From Lactobacillaceae bacterium AF64-9pH9TA (lineage in GTDB: Bacteria > Bacillota > Bacilli > Lactobacillales > Lactobacillaceae), in NCBI GenBank assembly GCA_027681045.1, contig JAQDCK010000004.1, positions 1-64,000 on the forward strand: a stretch of DNA of 64,000 nt, given 5' to 3'. The notes below the pieces were generated by a model, which worked only from the letters and a program-made list of their open reading frames with translations, was not told where the DNA came from and did no database searches. Made by a program: the position numbers and the translations under genes. Positions 34,072 through 42,547 of this stretch are shown piece by piece (the stretch's first letter is position 1; the number at the start of each line of letters is the position of its first letter).

Positions 34072-34818
34072 ATGAACAAGAACAGAAAATCCACGGTCAA
34101 GTGGGGCTTGAGCTTAATCGCCCTGGCCCTCCTATTGATGCTGAGCCAGATTTTTCCCCAGGCCTTTGCTGTTTTTAACATCTTCAATCTCAGCTGGGGG
34201 CAGGTCTTCTGGATCCTGCTTTTAGCCTGGACCGCCTGGGGCAGCTTCAAGCACCGGAACATATTCATCGGGATTTTTACCAGCGGCTTGATCGTCAAAA
34301 CCATCAGCCAGGCCTACCAGCTCTTTAACTGGACCGGCTACATGTACCTGGCCCTCTTCCTGATTGCTCTGGGCGGCCAGCTCTTAGCCGGTGAAAAAAT
34401 GCAGGTCAATGTGAAAGTTGGCAAGTGGGGCGACGATGACGATGACAGTAATTTCAGCTACAGTGAATCTGCCGGCAAAAATGGGGAAAAAGTCGCGATT
34501 GACTCAGTCTTCTCCAAATCCGTCCGCTACATCCACAGCCAGGAGCTGCACAAGCTGGACGTCTCCACCGTCATGGGGACGACCAGTCTTTACTTGGACC
34601 AGGCCAAGCTCAAAGACGGCCAGGCCAAGCTGGATTTGGATGCGGCTTTCTCCAAGGTCGACATCTACATTCCAAGCGACTGGCGGGTCCAAGCCGACGC
34701 CAGTCCGGTCTTCTCCCACTTTTCCGCCCTCAACTCCGGTGACCTGGCTCTTGATGCCCCACTTTTAAAGATCGACGCTGACCTGGTCTTCAGCCAGGTT
34801 AACATCCACCGGATCTAA
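34072..34818 (+). CDS. LiaF-like membrane protein
   Basis: A 248-residue protein with four N-terminal membrane helices (about 10-28, 34-50, 58-75 and 82-100). A charged linker (DDDDDSN near 120-128) and a C-terminal beta-rich domain of about 110 residues follow. That domain (SVFSKSVRYIHSQELHKLDV, VDIYIPSDWRVQ) matches the LiaF / cell-wall-active-antibiotics-response family. In Bacillus LiaF restrains a sensor kinase under wall stress. Here the partner is a LytTR regulator just upstream, with no kinase. It ends at a strong terminator. Confidence 0.8.
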   Translation: MNKNRKSTVKWGLSLIALALLLMLSQIFPQAFAVFNIFNLSWGQVFWILLLAWTAWGSFKHRNIFIGIFTSGLIVKTISQAYQLFNWTGYMYLALFLIALGGQLLAGEKMQVNVKVGKWGDDDDDSNFSYSESAGKNGEKVAIDSVFSKSVRYIHSQELHKLDVSTVMGTTSLYLDQAKLKDGQAKLDLDAAFSKVDIYIPSDWRVQADASPVFSHFSALNSGDLALDAPLLKIDADLVFSQVNIHRI

Positions 34819-34862
34819 AAAACTGTTCAGTTCCTTATTCAATAAGGCTGAACAGTTTTTTC
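34819..34862. terminator. bidirectional intrinsic terminator
   Basis: A 12-base stem AAAACTGTTCAG/CTGAACAGTTTT with an inner CCTTATT/AATAAGG stem, between the LiaF-like gene and the convergent solute-binding lipoprotein gene. Confidence 0.85.
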
Positions 34863-34882
34863 GTTTATTCTCTATTTTGCTG

Positions 34883-35713
34883 CTAATCAACTTTACCCAA
34901 GTAATTTGACTTTTGTCCGAACCACTTCTGGTTGATCTTGGTCAAGGTCCCGTCAGCCTTTAGCTCCGCCAGGGCCTGGTCGATCTTCTTCTTCAAGGTC
35001 CGGTCGCCCTTCCGCATCCCTACGGCGAACAAGTCCTCTGGCACTTCCTTGTTCAAGATGACCTGGTAAGAATTCGAGTCTGCCTCGTGCTGAATATAGT
35101 ATTCCGCATAGGTTTCATCCAGGAGGATCCCCTTGATTCTGCCAGCGTTGAGGTCCAGGAAGGCTGCTGGAATCGTATCGTAAAGGACCTTGCTCTTGGG
35201 CTTAATGACCTTTTGACTGCCATCCAGCCAGATCTGGGCAGTTGACCCGCTCTGGGCCCCGATCGCCTGCCCCTTCATCTGGGCAAAAGACTTGATCCCG
35301 CTGGACTTCTTCACGACCAAAACCTGCCGGTTTCGCAAGTAGCTGCGGCTGAAGGCAACTTTTTTCTTCCGCTGGCTAGTCACGCTGTAGCCGTTCCACA
35401 GAACGTCAATCGTCCCGTTTCTCAGCTCCGTTTCCTTCATGGACCAGTCGATGGTCTGAAAGTCAGCCTTAAGGCCCAGCTTCCTGCACACGGCCTTGGC
35501 TAAGTCGACATCGTAGCCGACCAGCTGCCCGTCTTTTTGCCGGAAGTCCATGGGCACGAAGGTGTCGTCTAAGCCGATCACCAGGCTGCCCCGCTTTTTA
35601 ATCTTGGCCCAAGTGTCTTTTTGGTTGGCTTCTTTAGTTAAATTGCTGCAAGCTGTCGTCAAAAAGCAGGACAAGACCAGGCCCAGCAGCATGATTCTCT
35701 TAAACCATTTCAT
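34883..35713 (-). CDS. amino-acid ABC transporter, solute-binding lipoprotein
   Basis: A 276-residue family-3 solute-binding protein with a signal peptide and lipobox (LTTAC, Cys22), so it is lipid-anchored outside the membrane. Family marks are KKRGSLVIGLDDTFVPMDFR near 38-60, VDLAKAVCRKLGL near 72 and DLFAVGMRKGDRTLKK near 230. Which amino acid it binds is not clear from the sequence. It is the third gene of a permease-ATPase-binding protein operon behind a T-box. Confidence 0.9.
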   Translation of the reverse strand: MKWFKRIMLLGLVLSCFLTTACSNLTKEANQKDTWAKIKKRGSLVIGLDDTFVPMDFRQKDGQLVGYDVDLAKAVCRKLGLKADFQTIDWSMKETELRNGTIDVLWNGYSVTSQRKKKVAFSRSYLRNRQVLVVKKSSGIKSFAQMKGQAIGAQSGSTAQIWLDGSQKVIKPKSKVLYDTIPAAFLDLNAGRIKGILLDETYAEYYIQHEADSNSYQVILNKEVPEDLFAVGMRKGDRTLKKKIDQALAELKADGTLTKINQKWFGQKSNYLGKVD

Positions 35714-35723
35714 CTGCCCGTCA

Positions 35724-36356
35724 CTATCCTTTCAGCGGCTTAACTTCCAGGACCTGATCGGCCACCTTTTTGGCAAAGTCCATGTCGTGGGTGATGATCA
35801 ATTGGGTCAGGCCTGACTCCTTCAAGCTCAAGATGAGGTCGGCCACCTGGTCCCTCAAGGCCGGGTCCAGGGCACTGGTCGGTTCATCGTAGCAGAGCAT
35901 CTTCGGCTGCATGGCCAAAGCCCGGGCGATGGCTACCCGCTGCTTTTGCCCGCCGGAGAGCTGGTAAGGGTAAAGGCCGCCCTTGTCCGCCATCTGCAGT
36001 TTGTCCAAAAGCTCCTTAGCCTTGGCTTCCGCTGTTGCCTTGTCTTCTTTTAGCGCCAGCTGGGGAGCCAGGGTGATGTTTTCCAAAACTGACATGTTGG
36101 GAAAAAGGTTGAAGTCCTGGAAGACCACGCCCACGGCACCCCGCTCTTCCTGGCTAAGCTCGTATTCTTCCCCGTCCAGGTTCATGCTGCCCGCGTCAGC
36201 TCTCTCAAGGCCAGCCACAATCCGCAGCAGGGTCGTCTTCCCGGCCCCGGAAGGACCAACCACCGTGAGGATCTCCCCGTCCTTCAGGCTGAAGTTCATA
36301 TTTTGCAAAATCTGCCGGTTGCCAAAAGACTTGGCTAAGTTTTTTACTTCAAGCAT
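35724..36356 (-). CDS. amino-acid ABC transporter, ATP-binding protein
   Basis: 210 residues from the ATG at 36356, which has GGAGGACG in front; the frame is open upstream but runs into the permease gene. Walker A is VGPSGAGKTTLLR near 33-45, the signature is LSGGQKQRVAIARAL near 130, Walker B is MLCYDEPTSALDP near 150 and the H-loop is LIITHD near 188. It energises the neighbouring permease. Confidence 0.93.
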   Translation of the reverse strand: MLEVKNLAKSFGNRQILQNMNFSLKDGEILTVVGPSGAGKTTLLRIVAGLERADAGSMNLDGEEYELSQEERGAVGVVFQDFNLFPNMSVLENITLAPQLALKEDKATAEAKAKELLDKLQMADKGGLYPYQLSGGQKQRVAIARALAMQPKMLCYDEPTSALDPALRDQVADLILSLKESGLTQLIITHDMDFAKKVADQVLEVKPLKG

Positions 36357-36367
36357 GTTTCGTCCTC

Positions 36368-37009
36368 CTATCTGTAGTATGAGTAGTGCTTTTCCAGCTG
36401 CCGCAAAAGCAAAGTGCACAGGCCGATCAAAAGCAGGTAGATCAAGGCTACCAAAACCAGCGGCACTAAAGTCACGTCCCGGGCCGTAGCCAGGTTGCCG
36501 GCTCTGAGCAAGTCGCCCAAACCGATCACGTAGACCAGGGAGGAGTCCTTGACCAAGTTGATCACTTCATTGCCAATTGAGGGCAGGACGATTTTTATTA
36601 CCTGGGGAATAACGATCTTTCTAAGGGTCTGCCCGTAAGTCAATTGCAAGACCTTGGCTGCCTCAAACTGTCCCCGGTCGATGGCCTGGTTGCCGCCCCG
36701 GAAGATTTCAGCAAAGTAGGCCGTGTAGTTTAAGACAAAGGCCACCAAAGCCGCAATATAGCGGGGGAAGGTCAAGCCGACGATTGGCAGGCCGTAGAAA
36801 ACAAAGATCAGCTGCAGCAAAAGCGGGGTCCCCCGCATCAGCCAAACGTAGAAGTTGAGCAGCCACTTCAAGGGGGCAAAACGGCTGCTTAAGCCGAAGG
36901 AGACCAAGATCCCCAAAGGCAGGGAGAAGATCAAAGTTTCAAAAAAGATTTGCAAGGTCATTCCCGCCCCGCTGAAAAGGGAGGGAAGTATTTCCATAAC
37001 GTATTTCAT
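36368..37009 (-). CDS. amino-acid ABC transporter, permease
   Basis: 213 residues from the ATG at 37009 (MKYVMEILPSLFSGAGMTL, the usual start of HisM/GlnP-like permeases). There are about five membrane helices. The cytosolic EAA-like loop is GQFEAAKVLQLTYGQTLRKIV near 125-145. It is the first gene of the operon and lies directly downstream of the T-box leader. Confidence 0.92.
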   Translation of the reverse strand: MKYVMEILPSLFSGAGMTLQIFFETLIFSLPLGILVSFGLSSRFAPLKWLLNFYVWLMRGTPLLLQLIFVFYGLPIVGLTFPRYIAALVAFVLNYTAYFAEIFRGGNQAIDRGQFEAAKVLQLTYGQTLRKIVIPQVIKIVLPSIGNEVINLVKDSSLVYVIGLGDLLRAGNLATARDVTLVPLVLVALIYLLLIGLCTLLLRQLEKHYSYYR

Positions 37010-37041
37010 TCGTTTTACCCGCTTCCTAGAAAAAAGAAAAT

Positions 37042-37320
37042 AAAAAAGTCCTCCCGGCCCCAAAGGGCCAAGAGGACGCGTCAGCGTGATTCCACCTCGT
37101 GTTCACCGGTCCCTCGCGGCAACCGGCCTCACCAGCTTGAAAAAGCCTTCAAGCTGCAGCGGTAACGGGCTGACCCGGAAGGAGCTACTAAGCCTTCACC
37201 CCTCCTGCTCACAGACGTGTGTTCAGCTAGCCCTCGCTTCCCTTTCCACCGGCGGGAAGTCTCTATCTGTCCAGGCAGGCTTACTTCTTCTGTTCATCGC
37301 GTGAAATATAACCGACTCTA
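37042..37320 (-). promoter_or_regulatory. T-box leader of the amino-acid ABC operon
   Basis: On the minus strand GATGAACAGAAGAAGTA (stem I 5-prime side), ACAGATAGAGA, a CCCGTTACC piece and the core-like GGTGGAATCACG (about 37087-37098) occur in T-box order. They are followed by a terminator hairpin (GTCCTC/GAGGAC, 37048-37077) with a T-run at 37042-37047. The core differs from the standard GGTGGNACCGCG form. GTAAGCC can pair with GGCTTAG, but I could not fix the specifier codon, so the amino acid stays unknown. Confidence 0.75.
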
Positions 37321-37373
37321 AGTCTGTTTTTAGTAATATTAAGCTAATATTAAAAAGCCGTCAAGCTTTTCTT

Positions 37374-39653
37374 TTATTTTTCTGCAAAAGTTGCTGCGTT
37401 AGTTGGCAAAAGCGGACTCTTTTCACCAGCATAGACCAGGTCCAGCTTGTACATGGCCCGGGAAGCGATCGTGTAGACCAGCTGGGTCTCATCTTCTTCG
37501 TGGTAGGTCGCTTTTGAGGCATCCCACATGATTACGGAGTCAAATTCCAGCCCCTTGGCCAGGTAGGACGGCAAGACCAGGTTCCCTTCCACCAAGCGCT
37601 GGTTGGCGCTGGAGATAAGGTGGACCCCCTCAAGCTGGTCAACCAGCTTTTTAGCCGCCTCCAGGTCCTTAGTGATGATGGCAGTCGTCAGCTTTTGGGC
37701 ATCGTTTTCCGCTAAGGCTGCTTTCAAAGCCGATAAAGCGCCAGCTTCATCACTTCTGCCCCAGACTTGCGGCAAAGGCCCCTGCCGGTTGAAGCTTTCG
37801 ATTTTTTCACCATGGCGGAGGATCTGCTTGGTGTAGTCAGTCAGCTGCTTGGTTGACCGGTAGGACTTGGTCAACTGAACCACCTTAGTCTTTTCCGGGT
37901 CAAAGAGGCCGGAGATCTGCTTTAAGAGGCTGCTGCTCTCGTCCTTGGTAAAAATCGCCTGGTTCAAGTCGCCCAGCATGGTGAACTTGGCCCTTGGGAA
38001 GTTGTAGCGCAGATAAGCCAGCTGGAAGGCTGAGTAGTCCTGAATTTCGTCGATAAAGCAGTAGCGCATCTCCAGGTTGGTCTGCCGGGCAATGATCTGG
38101 TCGTACAGATACAGGTAGGCTGAAGCATCCCGGAGGTCAATTTCTTGTTCCTTGAACTTAGCCTTGACTTCTTCAACATGAGCCAGCCACTCTTCTTCGC
38201 TGATCCCGTACTTGGTCAGGTCCGTCATCTTCGGCACGGCCCGCAAAAAGGACAGATACTGGCCCCGCAGGTTCAAGAAGCCATTGTGGTTGATCCGGCG
38301 GGCAACTTTAGACAAGTGCTTGATGACGATCTTTTTGCCCAGGAAGGCCCGTTCAGCTTTTTCGGAAGGGAATTCCTGGTCCGGCCGGTCATACATGTCC
38401 AGCATCTGCTCATGGCTGAGTCCTTCGATTTCCCGGCTGACCCAGACCTTGCGGGCTTCACTGGCCACCCGCTTGTTCAAGCGGCGAATCAGTTCCTCGC
38501 GGGTAGCGTCGATCCGGTTGCCCAGCTTGTAATTTTCATTGAAGGAGTAGTAGAGCTCCTTGATTTCTTCCTTGCTGAAAAACGGCTTCTTTTTGGTCCG
38601 GAAATAGATATTGCGGAAAATCATGCCGGACTGGTTCAAGTGCTGGCCGTAGCGGGTAGCCAGCTTGTAGAAGGCCAGAGAATCCTTGAAGCGGCCGATG
38701 GCCGTGTCAGCCTGCCGGTCTTCGAACTGGTCAAAGAGGTTCTGCACCTTCATCTTCGGCAAGCGGCGGGCAATAAACTGCCAGTAGGTCATCTGTACCA
38801 TGTTCTGCTCGCCCATTTCCGGCAGGACATTTTCGATGTAGTCGTTAAAGAGCTGGTTGGGACTGAACATGATCACGTTCCCACTCTTGAGGTTGCCCCG
38901 GTAGCGGTACAAGAGGAAGGCGATCCGCTGCAGGATGGCACTTGTCTTGCCGGATCCGGCCGCCCCTTGGACAAAGAGCAGGTCGCTGGCCGTATCCCGA
39001 ATGATCTTGTTTTGCTCCTTTTGGATGGTCTTGACGATGGACTTCATCTGAATGGAGGACTTTTCTGACAAAACTTCCATCAACATCTGGTCGCCGATGG
39101 TTTCGTCAGTGTCGAACATGTTGATGATGGTCCCGTCTTCGATCATGAACTGCCGCTTTTTGCTCATGTCGACTTCAATCGGGCCTTCAGGTGAGTAGTA
39201 GGTTACCTTGCCGATCTTGCCATCGTAGTAGATTGAGGAGATCGGGGCCCGCCAGTCATAGATCAAAAGCTCATTGTTCTCGTCCATGAAGGAGGCCAGG
39301 CCGATGTAGATGCTTTCCGGCTCTTCGCCAGCCTCCTCAAAGTCGACCCGGGCGAAGTAAGGATGGACATGCAGCCGCTTTAAAGTGGCTAGTTCGCGGG
39401 CGTTGACCTGCCAGGCATTGTCGCGTTCTTTGAGCATTTGCTGCTGCTGCTGAATCGACAGGGCCGTGTCCATTGAGGTTGAGTAGTCGTCAAAGTCCAG
39501 GCGAATATCATCATAGAAGTGGGCGCTGATGTTGCGGGCTTCGCCCTTGTCTTTAGCGATAGCCTGCTTGAGCTGGTCCCCCTTTTGATCAATCTTTTGC
39601 AGGACCTGGTCCAGGTGGGCTTGTTCTGCTTTGCGGTCTGAGTTTTCTACCAT
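37374..39653 (-). CDS. helD: HelD-like UvrD-family helicase
   Basis: 759 residues from the ATG at 39653 (AAAGGTG in front; the open frame extends 87 codons further without support). N-terminal coiled-coil arms (about 1-70) precede a superfamily 1 helicase core with Walker A QGAAGSGKTSAILQRIAFLLY near 215-235, the motif II region YCFIDEIQDYSAFQLAYL near 540 and the C-terminal YTIASRAMYKLDLVY. HelD displaces RNA polymerase from DNA and helps to recycle it. The length and arms fit HelD and not PcrA. Confidence 0.9.
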   Translation of the reverse strand: MVENSDRKAEQAHLDQVLQKIDQKGDQLKQAIAKDKGEARNISAHFYDDIRLDFDDYSTSMDTALSIQQQQQMLKERDNAWQVNARELATLKRLHVHPYFARVDFEEAGEEPESIYIGLASFMDENNELLIYDWRAPISSIYYDGKIGKVTYYSPEGPIEVDMSKKRQFMIEDGTIINMFDTDETIGDQMLMEVLSEKSSIQMKSIVKTIQKEQNKIIRDTASDLLFVQGAAGSGKTSAILQRIAFLLYRYRGNLKSGNVIMFSPNQLFNDYIENVLPEMGEQNMVQMTYWQFIARRLPKMKVQNLFDQFEDRQADTAIGRFKDSLAFYKLATRYGQHLNQSGMIFRNIYFRTKKKPFFSKEEIKELYYSFNENYKLGNRIDATREELIRRLNKRVASEARKVWVSREIEGLSHEQMLDMYDRPDQEFPSEKAERAFLGKKIVIKHLSKVARRINHNGFLNLRGQYLSFLRAVPKMTDLTKYGISEEEWLAHVEEVKAKFKEQEIDLRDASAYLYLYDQIIARQTNLEMRYCFIDEIQDYSAFQLAYLRYNFPRAKFTMLGDLNQAIFTKDESSSLLKQISGLFDPEKTKVVQLTKSYRSTKQLTDYTKQILRHGEKIESFNRQGPLPQVWGRSDEAGALSALKAALAENDAQKLTTAIITKDLEAAKKLVDQLEGVHLISSANQRLVEGNLVLPSYLAKGLEFDSVIMWDASKATYHEEDETQLVYTIASRAMYKLDLVYAGEKSPLLPTNAATFAEK

Positions 39654-39846
39654 GTAATAAAACACCTTTTCTAAAAAATAAACTCCAACAGCTTTTCTTT
39701 GAAAAAATTTGCTTAATATTCTACCATTTTTCAGCTTAAAACTAAAGCCAAACCTCCTTAGGAAAAGCTTAAGCAGTTTCAGCGGCCTTTTTGCTAGGAA
39801 AAAGAGCTGGCAAATCTTATAATAATTAGCGCAAAGGAGAAAATTG

Positions 39847-40509
39847 ATGCTACGATTTTTTAATTTCATCAAGAACCTGCTCATCTTAGCGATCATGGCC
39901 GCGGCCGTGGTCAACTACCATGAGCAAATGCAGACTTTCCTGCTGGAAGCAGCGGGCACGGCCAGCACTTATCTGGAGCAGAAAGGCTTAAAGAGCAAGA
40001 CTCTGGACTTAAGCGGCGGCGTCGTTGCTGAAAGCAATAAGAAGGTCACCAAGAACACGACCGGCTACCGCTGGCCAAAGGCGACGGCCAAGGTCTACAT
40101 CGGGGTCAAGCAAACCGACCTCTACAACGCCACGGTCAATGCCATAGCAGCCTGGAACCAGACGGGAGCTTTTACCTTTAAGCAGACTAAAAACAAGAAG
40201 AAGGCCCAGATCGTAGTCGTGGCCAACTCCAAGAACAACGGGGCAGCGGGCCTGACTACCTACAAGTATCTCAGCCACACCAACCGGCTCTACTCAGCCA
40301 AGGTGGCTCTGAACACTTACTATCTGGAAAGCGACTATTACAACTACACGCAGGCCAGAATCGTCAACACGGTTGAACACGAATTAGGCCACGCGATCGG
40401 CTTAGACCACCGAACCGGGGTTACCCTCATGTACCCGACTGGATCCATCTACACAATCCAGCCAAAGGACATCAAGCTGGTTAAGAAAATTTACAAGAGC
40501 AAGTCATAA
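39847..40509 (+). CDS. secreted matrixin-type zinc metalloprotease
   Basis: 220 residues from the ATG at 39847, preceded by AAAGGAG. A membrane or signal segment lies at about 5-22. The catalytic zinc motif HELGHAIGLDH is near residues 178-188, followed by the Met-turn LMYP, so it belongs to the matrixin/M10-like group with a short prodomain-less body. It acts outside the membrane. Natural substrates of the small lactobacillus members are unknown. It is followed by a histidine phosphatase gene whose ribosome site overlaps its stop. Confidence 0.85.
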   Translation: MLRFFNFIKNLLILAIMAAAVVNYHEQMQTFLLEAAGTASTYLEQKGLKSKTLDLSGGVVAESNKKVTKNTTGYRWPKATAKVYIGVKQTDLYNATVNAIAAWNQTGAFTFKQTKNKKKAQIVVVANSKNNGAAGLTTYKYLSHTNRLYSAKVALNTYYLESDYYNYTQARIVNTVEHELGHAIGLDHRTGVTLMYPTGSIYTIQPKDIKLVKKIYKSKS

Positions 40510-40523
40510 GGCAAGTTAGAAAA

Positions 40524-41177
40524 ATGAAACGGATTTATCTGGTTAGACACGGGAAAACTTTTATCAACAAGTACAACAAAATGCAGGGCTGGTGCGACAC
40601 ACCCTTGACTGACGAAGGCCGGGAAGGCGCAGAAAAGGCCGCTGAGGCCTTGCAGGAGCTGCCTTTGGACATTGCACTGTCCAGCAACACTTTGCGGGCC
40701 AGCGAGACCTGCGAAATCATCATGAAGAAGAACTGTAACAGGGACCTGCTCCAGCACCTGGCCTACCCTTACTTCAGAGAACACTTCTACGGCTACTTTG
40801 AGGGGATGGACAATGACGTGGCCTGGCGGATGGTCGGCGCGGCCCACGGCTTTGTTAGCGCCGCTGATTTGGCTGAACACGCGACTTGCGACCAGATCGC
40901 TGACTGGATCAAGGAGGCTGACCCCTACCATGATGCTGAAGACAGCAAGGAATTTTGGGCCCGCTGGCAGAAAGGTTTTGACCTGATCCAGCAATTAGAC
41001 GGAGCAGAAAATATCCTGCTGGTCAGCCACGGTTTTGCTATTAAGTCCCTGGCCCAGAGATTCGCGGTGGACGGGATCGACACGACTGTCCACCCGAGAA
41101 ACTCATCAATTTCGACTTTAGTGATGGATGAAGCTGGCAATTTGCAGATGACCAGTTACAACAAATTGCAGCTGTAA
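40524..41177 (+). CDS. histidine phosphatase superfamily protein
   Basis: A 217-residue phosphoglycerate-mutase-like phosphatase. The catalytic RHGK is at residues 8-11 (YLVRHGKTFINKYNKMQGW), and the second histidine is in LLVSHGFAIKSLA near 165-170. Cytosolic phosphatases of this group act on phosphorylated sugars or nucleotides; the substrate is not evident. AAGG at the stop of the protease gene gives the ribosome site, so the two are coupled. Confidence 0.88.
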   Translation: MKRIYLVRHGKTFINKYNKMQGWCDTPLTDEGREGAEKAAEALQELPLDIALSSNTLRASETCEIIMKKNCNRDLLQHLAYPYFREHFYGYFEGMDNDVAWRMVGAAHGFVSAADLAEHATCDQIADWIKEADPYHDAEDSKEFWARWQKGFDLIQQLDGAENILLVSHGFAIKSLAQRFAVDGIDTTVHPRNSSISTLVMDEAGNLQMTSYNKLQL

Positions 41178-41282
41178 TTTTTACCAGCAAAAGACTTGCA
41201 AGTTAGCATAGAGCTACAATTAATATGAGCCGGCAAGAAAAAAAGCAAGATTCCAGTTTAAGGATGGAGCGTAATTAAATAT

Positions 41283-41975
41283 ATGAGAACGAAGATTTTT
41301 GGTCACCGCGGTTATCCAGCCAAGTTCCCGGAGAATTCCCTGGAGGGCTTTGACTACTGCATGCATCACGGAGCTGAGGGGATCGAATTCGATGTCCACT
41401 TGACCCGGGACGGGGTGCCAGTGATCATGCATGATGAGAACATCAAGCGGACCACTAATGGCAAGGGCTTGATCAAGGATCTCAGCTTGGCGGAATTGGA
41501 CCAGTTCCACCTGGCCAATGGCGAGCGGATCCCCCGTTTAAAGGACCTCTTCCAGCTGACTGAAGAATCTGGCTATGAGGGCCAGCTGAATCTGGAGATG
41601 AAGACCAATAAGTTCGATTATCCAGGCTTACCGGAGAAGATTTTTGCCCTGGCGGACCAGTTCAAGTTCAAGCAGGAGATCATTTACTCCTCCTTCAATT
41701 TGCAGACTTTGATCCACGCGCAGAAGATCCGGCCGGAGGAAAACTACAATTTCCTGACCGACAAGCGGATCAAGGACCCGGCAGCTTTTGTCAAGGAGCA
41801 CGGCTTTAAGGGGATCCACCCCAAGCGCTTGCTCGACACGGACACGCCGGAGCGGATCTGGACGGTAGACAGTCCCCTGCGGGCCAAGAAGATTATTGAG
41901 TACGGCGCGGCCGGCTTTTTCACCAACAAGTTCGAAGATATGATGGACCTGCGCAAGCGGGTGGCAAATTACTAA
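41283..41975 (+). CDS. cytosolic glycerophosphodiester phosphodiesterase
   Basis: A 230-residue GDPD-fold enzyme that cleaves glycerophosphodiesters to glycerol-3-phosphate and an alcohol. The conserved residues are HRGYPAKFPENS (7-18), GIEFDVHLTRDGVPVIMHDE near 37-56 and the QLNLEMKT segment near 102-109. No signal peptide is present. AAGGATGGAG precedes the ATG. A terminator follows. A secreted GDPD of different architecture is encoded close by at 42548. Confidence 0.9.
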   Translation: MRTKIFGHRGYPAKFPENSLEGFDYCMHHGAEGIEFDVHLTRDGVPVIMHDENIKRTTNGKGLIKDLSLAELDQFHLANGERIPRLKDLFQLTEESGYEGQLNLEMKTNKFDYPGLPEKIFALADQFKFKQEIIYSSFNLQTLIHAQKIRPEENYNFLTDKRIKDPAAFVKEHGFKGIHPKRLLDTDTPERIWTVDSPLRAKKIIEYGAAGFFTNKFEDMMDLRKRVANY

Positions 41976-41990
41976 CGCGAATATATGAGG

Positions 41991-42019
41991 AGAGTTGCCT
42001 TAGCGGGCAGCTCTTTTTT
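41991..42019 (+). terminator. intrinsic terminator of the GDPD gene
   Basis: Stem GAGTTGCC/GGCAGCTC (one G-T pair) with a short loop and a run of six T. Confidence 0.8.
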
Positions 42020-42057
42020 GCGCGGTCATTTTTATAAATTCTATTCTTTCTCCAAAC

Positions 42058-42087
42058 AAAAACTATCCCATGCGGGATAGTTTTTTG
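42058..42087. terminator. bidirectional intrinsic terminator
   Basis: A stem of AAAACTATCCC/GGGATAGTTTT with a four-base loop, flanked by A- and T-runs, downstream of the 137-residue protein gene. Confidence 0.88.
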
Positions 42088-42104
42088 CTTCATTATGCAG
42101 CTGG

Positions 42105-42518
42105 TTAAAATTCAGCGATGACCTCGCCCAATGTCCAAAGTGAGATAATTCCACCCACGGCTTCTTGTCCATCTCTGTAGATGTAACCTTCCATGACTGT
42201 TGTGGTCATATTGTAAGTGTCCGTGATAATCTCAAATTCAGCATCCGGGTACTTTTCCAAATACTCTTGCAAGTCGTATCTTACGCCCGAAAAAGCCTCA
42301 TTTTCCATCCCCTTGTCAAAAACTAAGGCATGGCATTCTTCCAAGTCGATATCAGTGAACGTTAACTTTGCCGGGTAAAACTTCTCTGAATCTTTGTGGT
42401 ATTCATACACTTGATCTAAATGCAAAGTGAGATCGCCATCGTTAACTTCCATTTTTACAATCCGGCTGTCATGCAAGTCAAACGGAATGTTGCTGACCGT
42501 CTTCTTTATCAGTTTCAT
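42105..42518 (-). CDS. protein of unknown function, 137 residues
   Basis: A soluble, acidic protein of mixed strands and helices (FDLHDSRIVKMEVNDGDLTL, AKLTFTDIDLEECHALVFD, YPDAEFEIITDTYNMTTTVME). I do not recognise it. It has no signal or membrane segment. GAGGAGAAG precedes the ATG. It starts 29 bases after the secreted GDPD gene and probably shares its transcript. Immunity-like or accessory roles can only be guessed. Confidence 0.6.
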   Translation of the reverse strand: MKLIKKTVSNIPFDLHDSRIVKMEVNDGDLTLHLDQVYEYHKDSEKFYPAKLTFTDIDLEECHALVFDKGMENEAFSGVRYDLQEYLEKYPDAEFEIITDTYNMTTTVMEGYIYRDGQEAVGGIISLWTLGEVIAEF

Positions 42519-42547
42519 AGCTTCTCCTCTAGTTTATCCCTGTTTTT

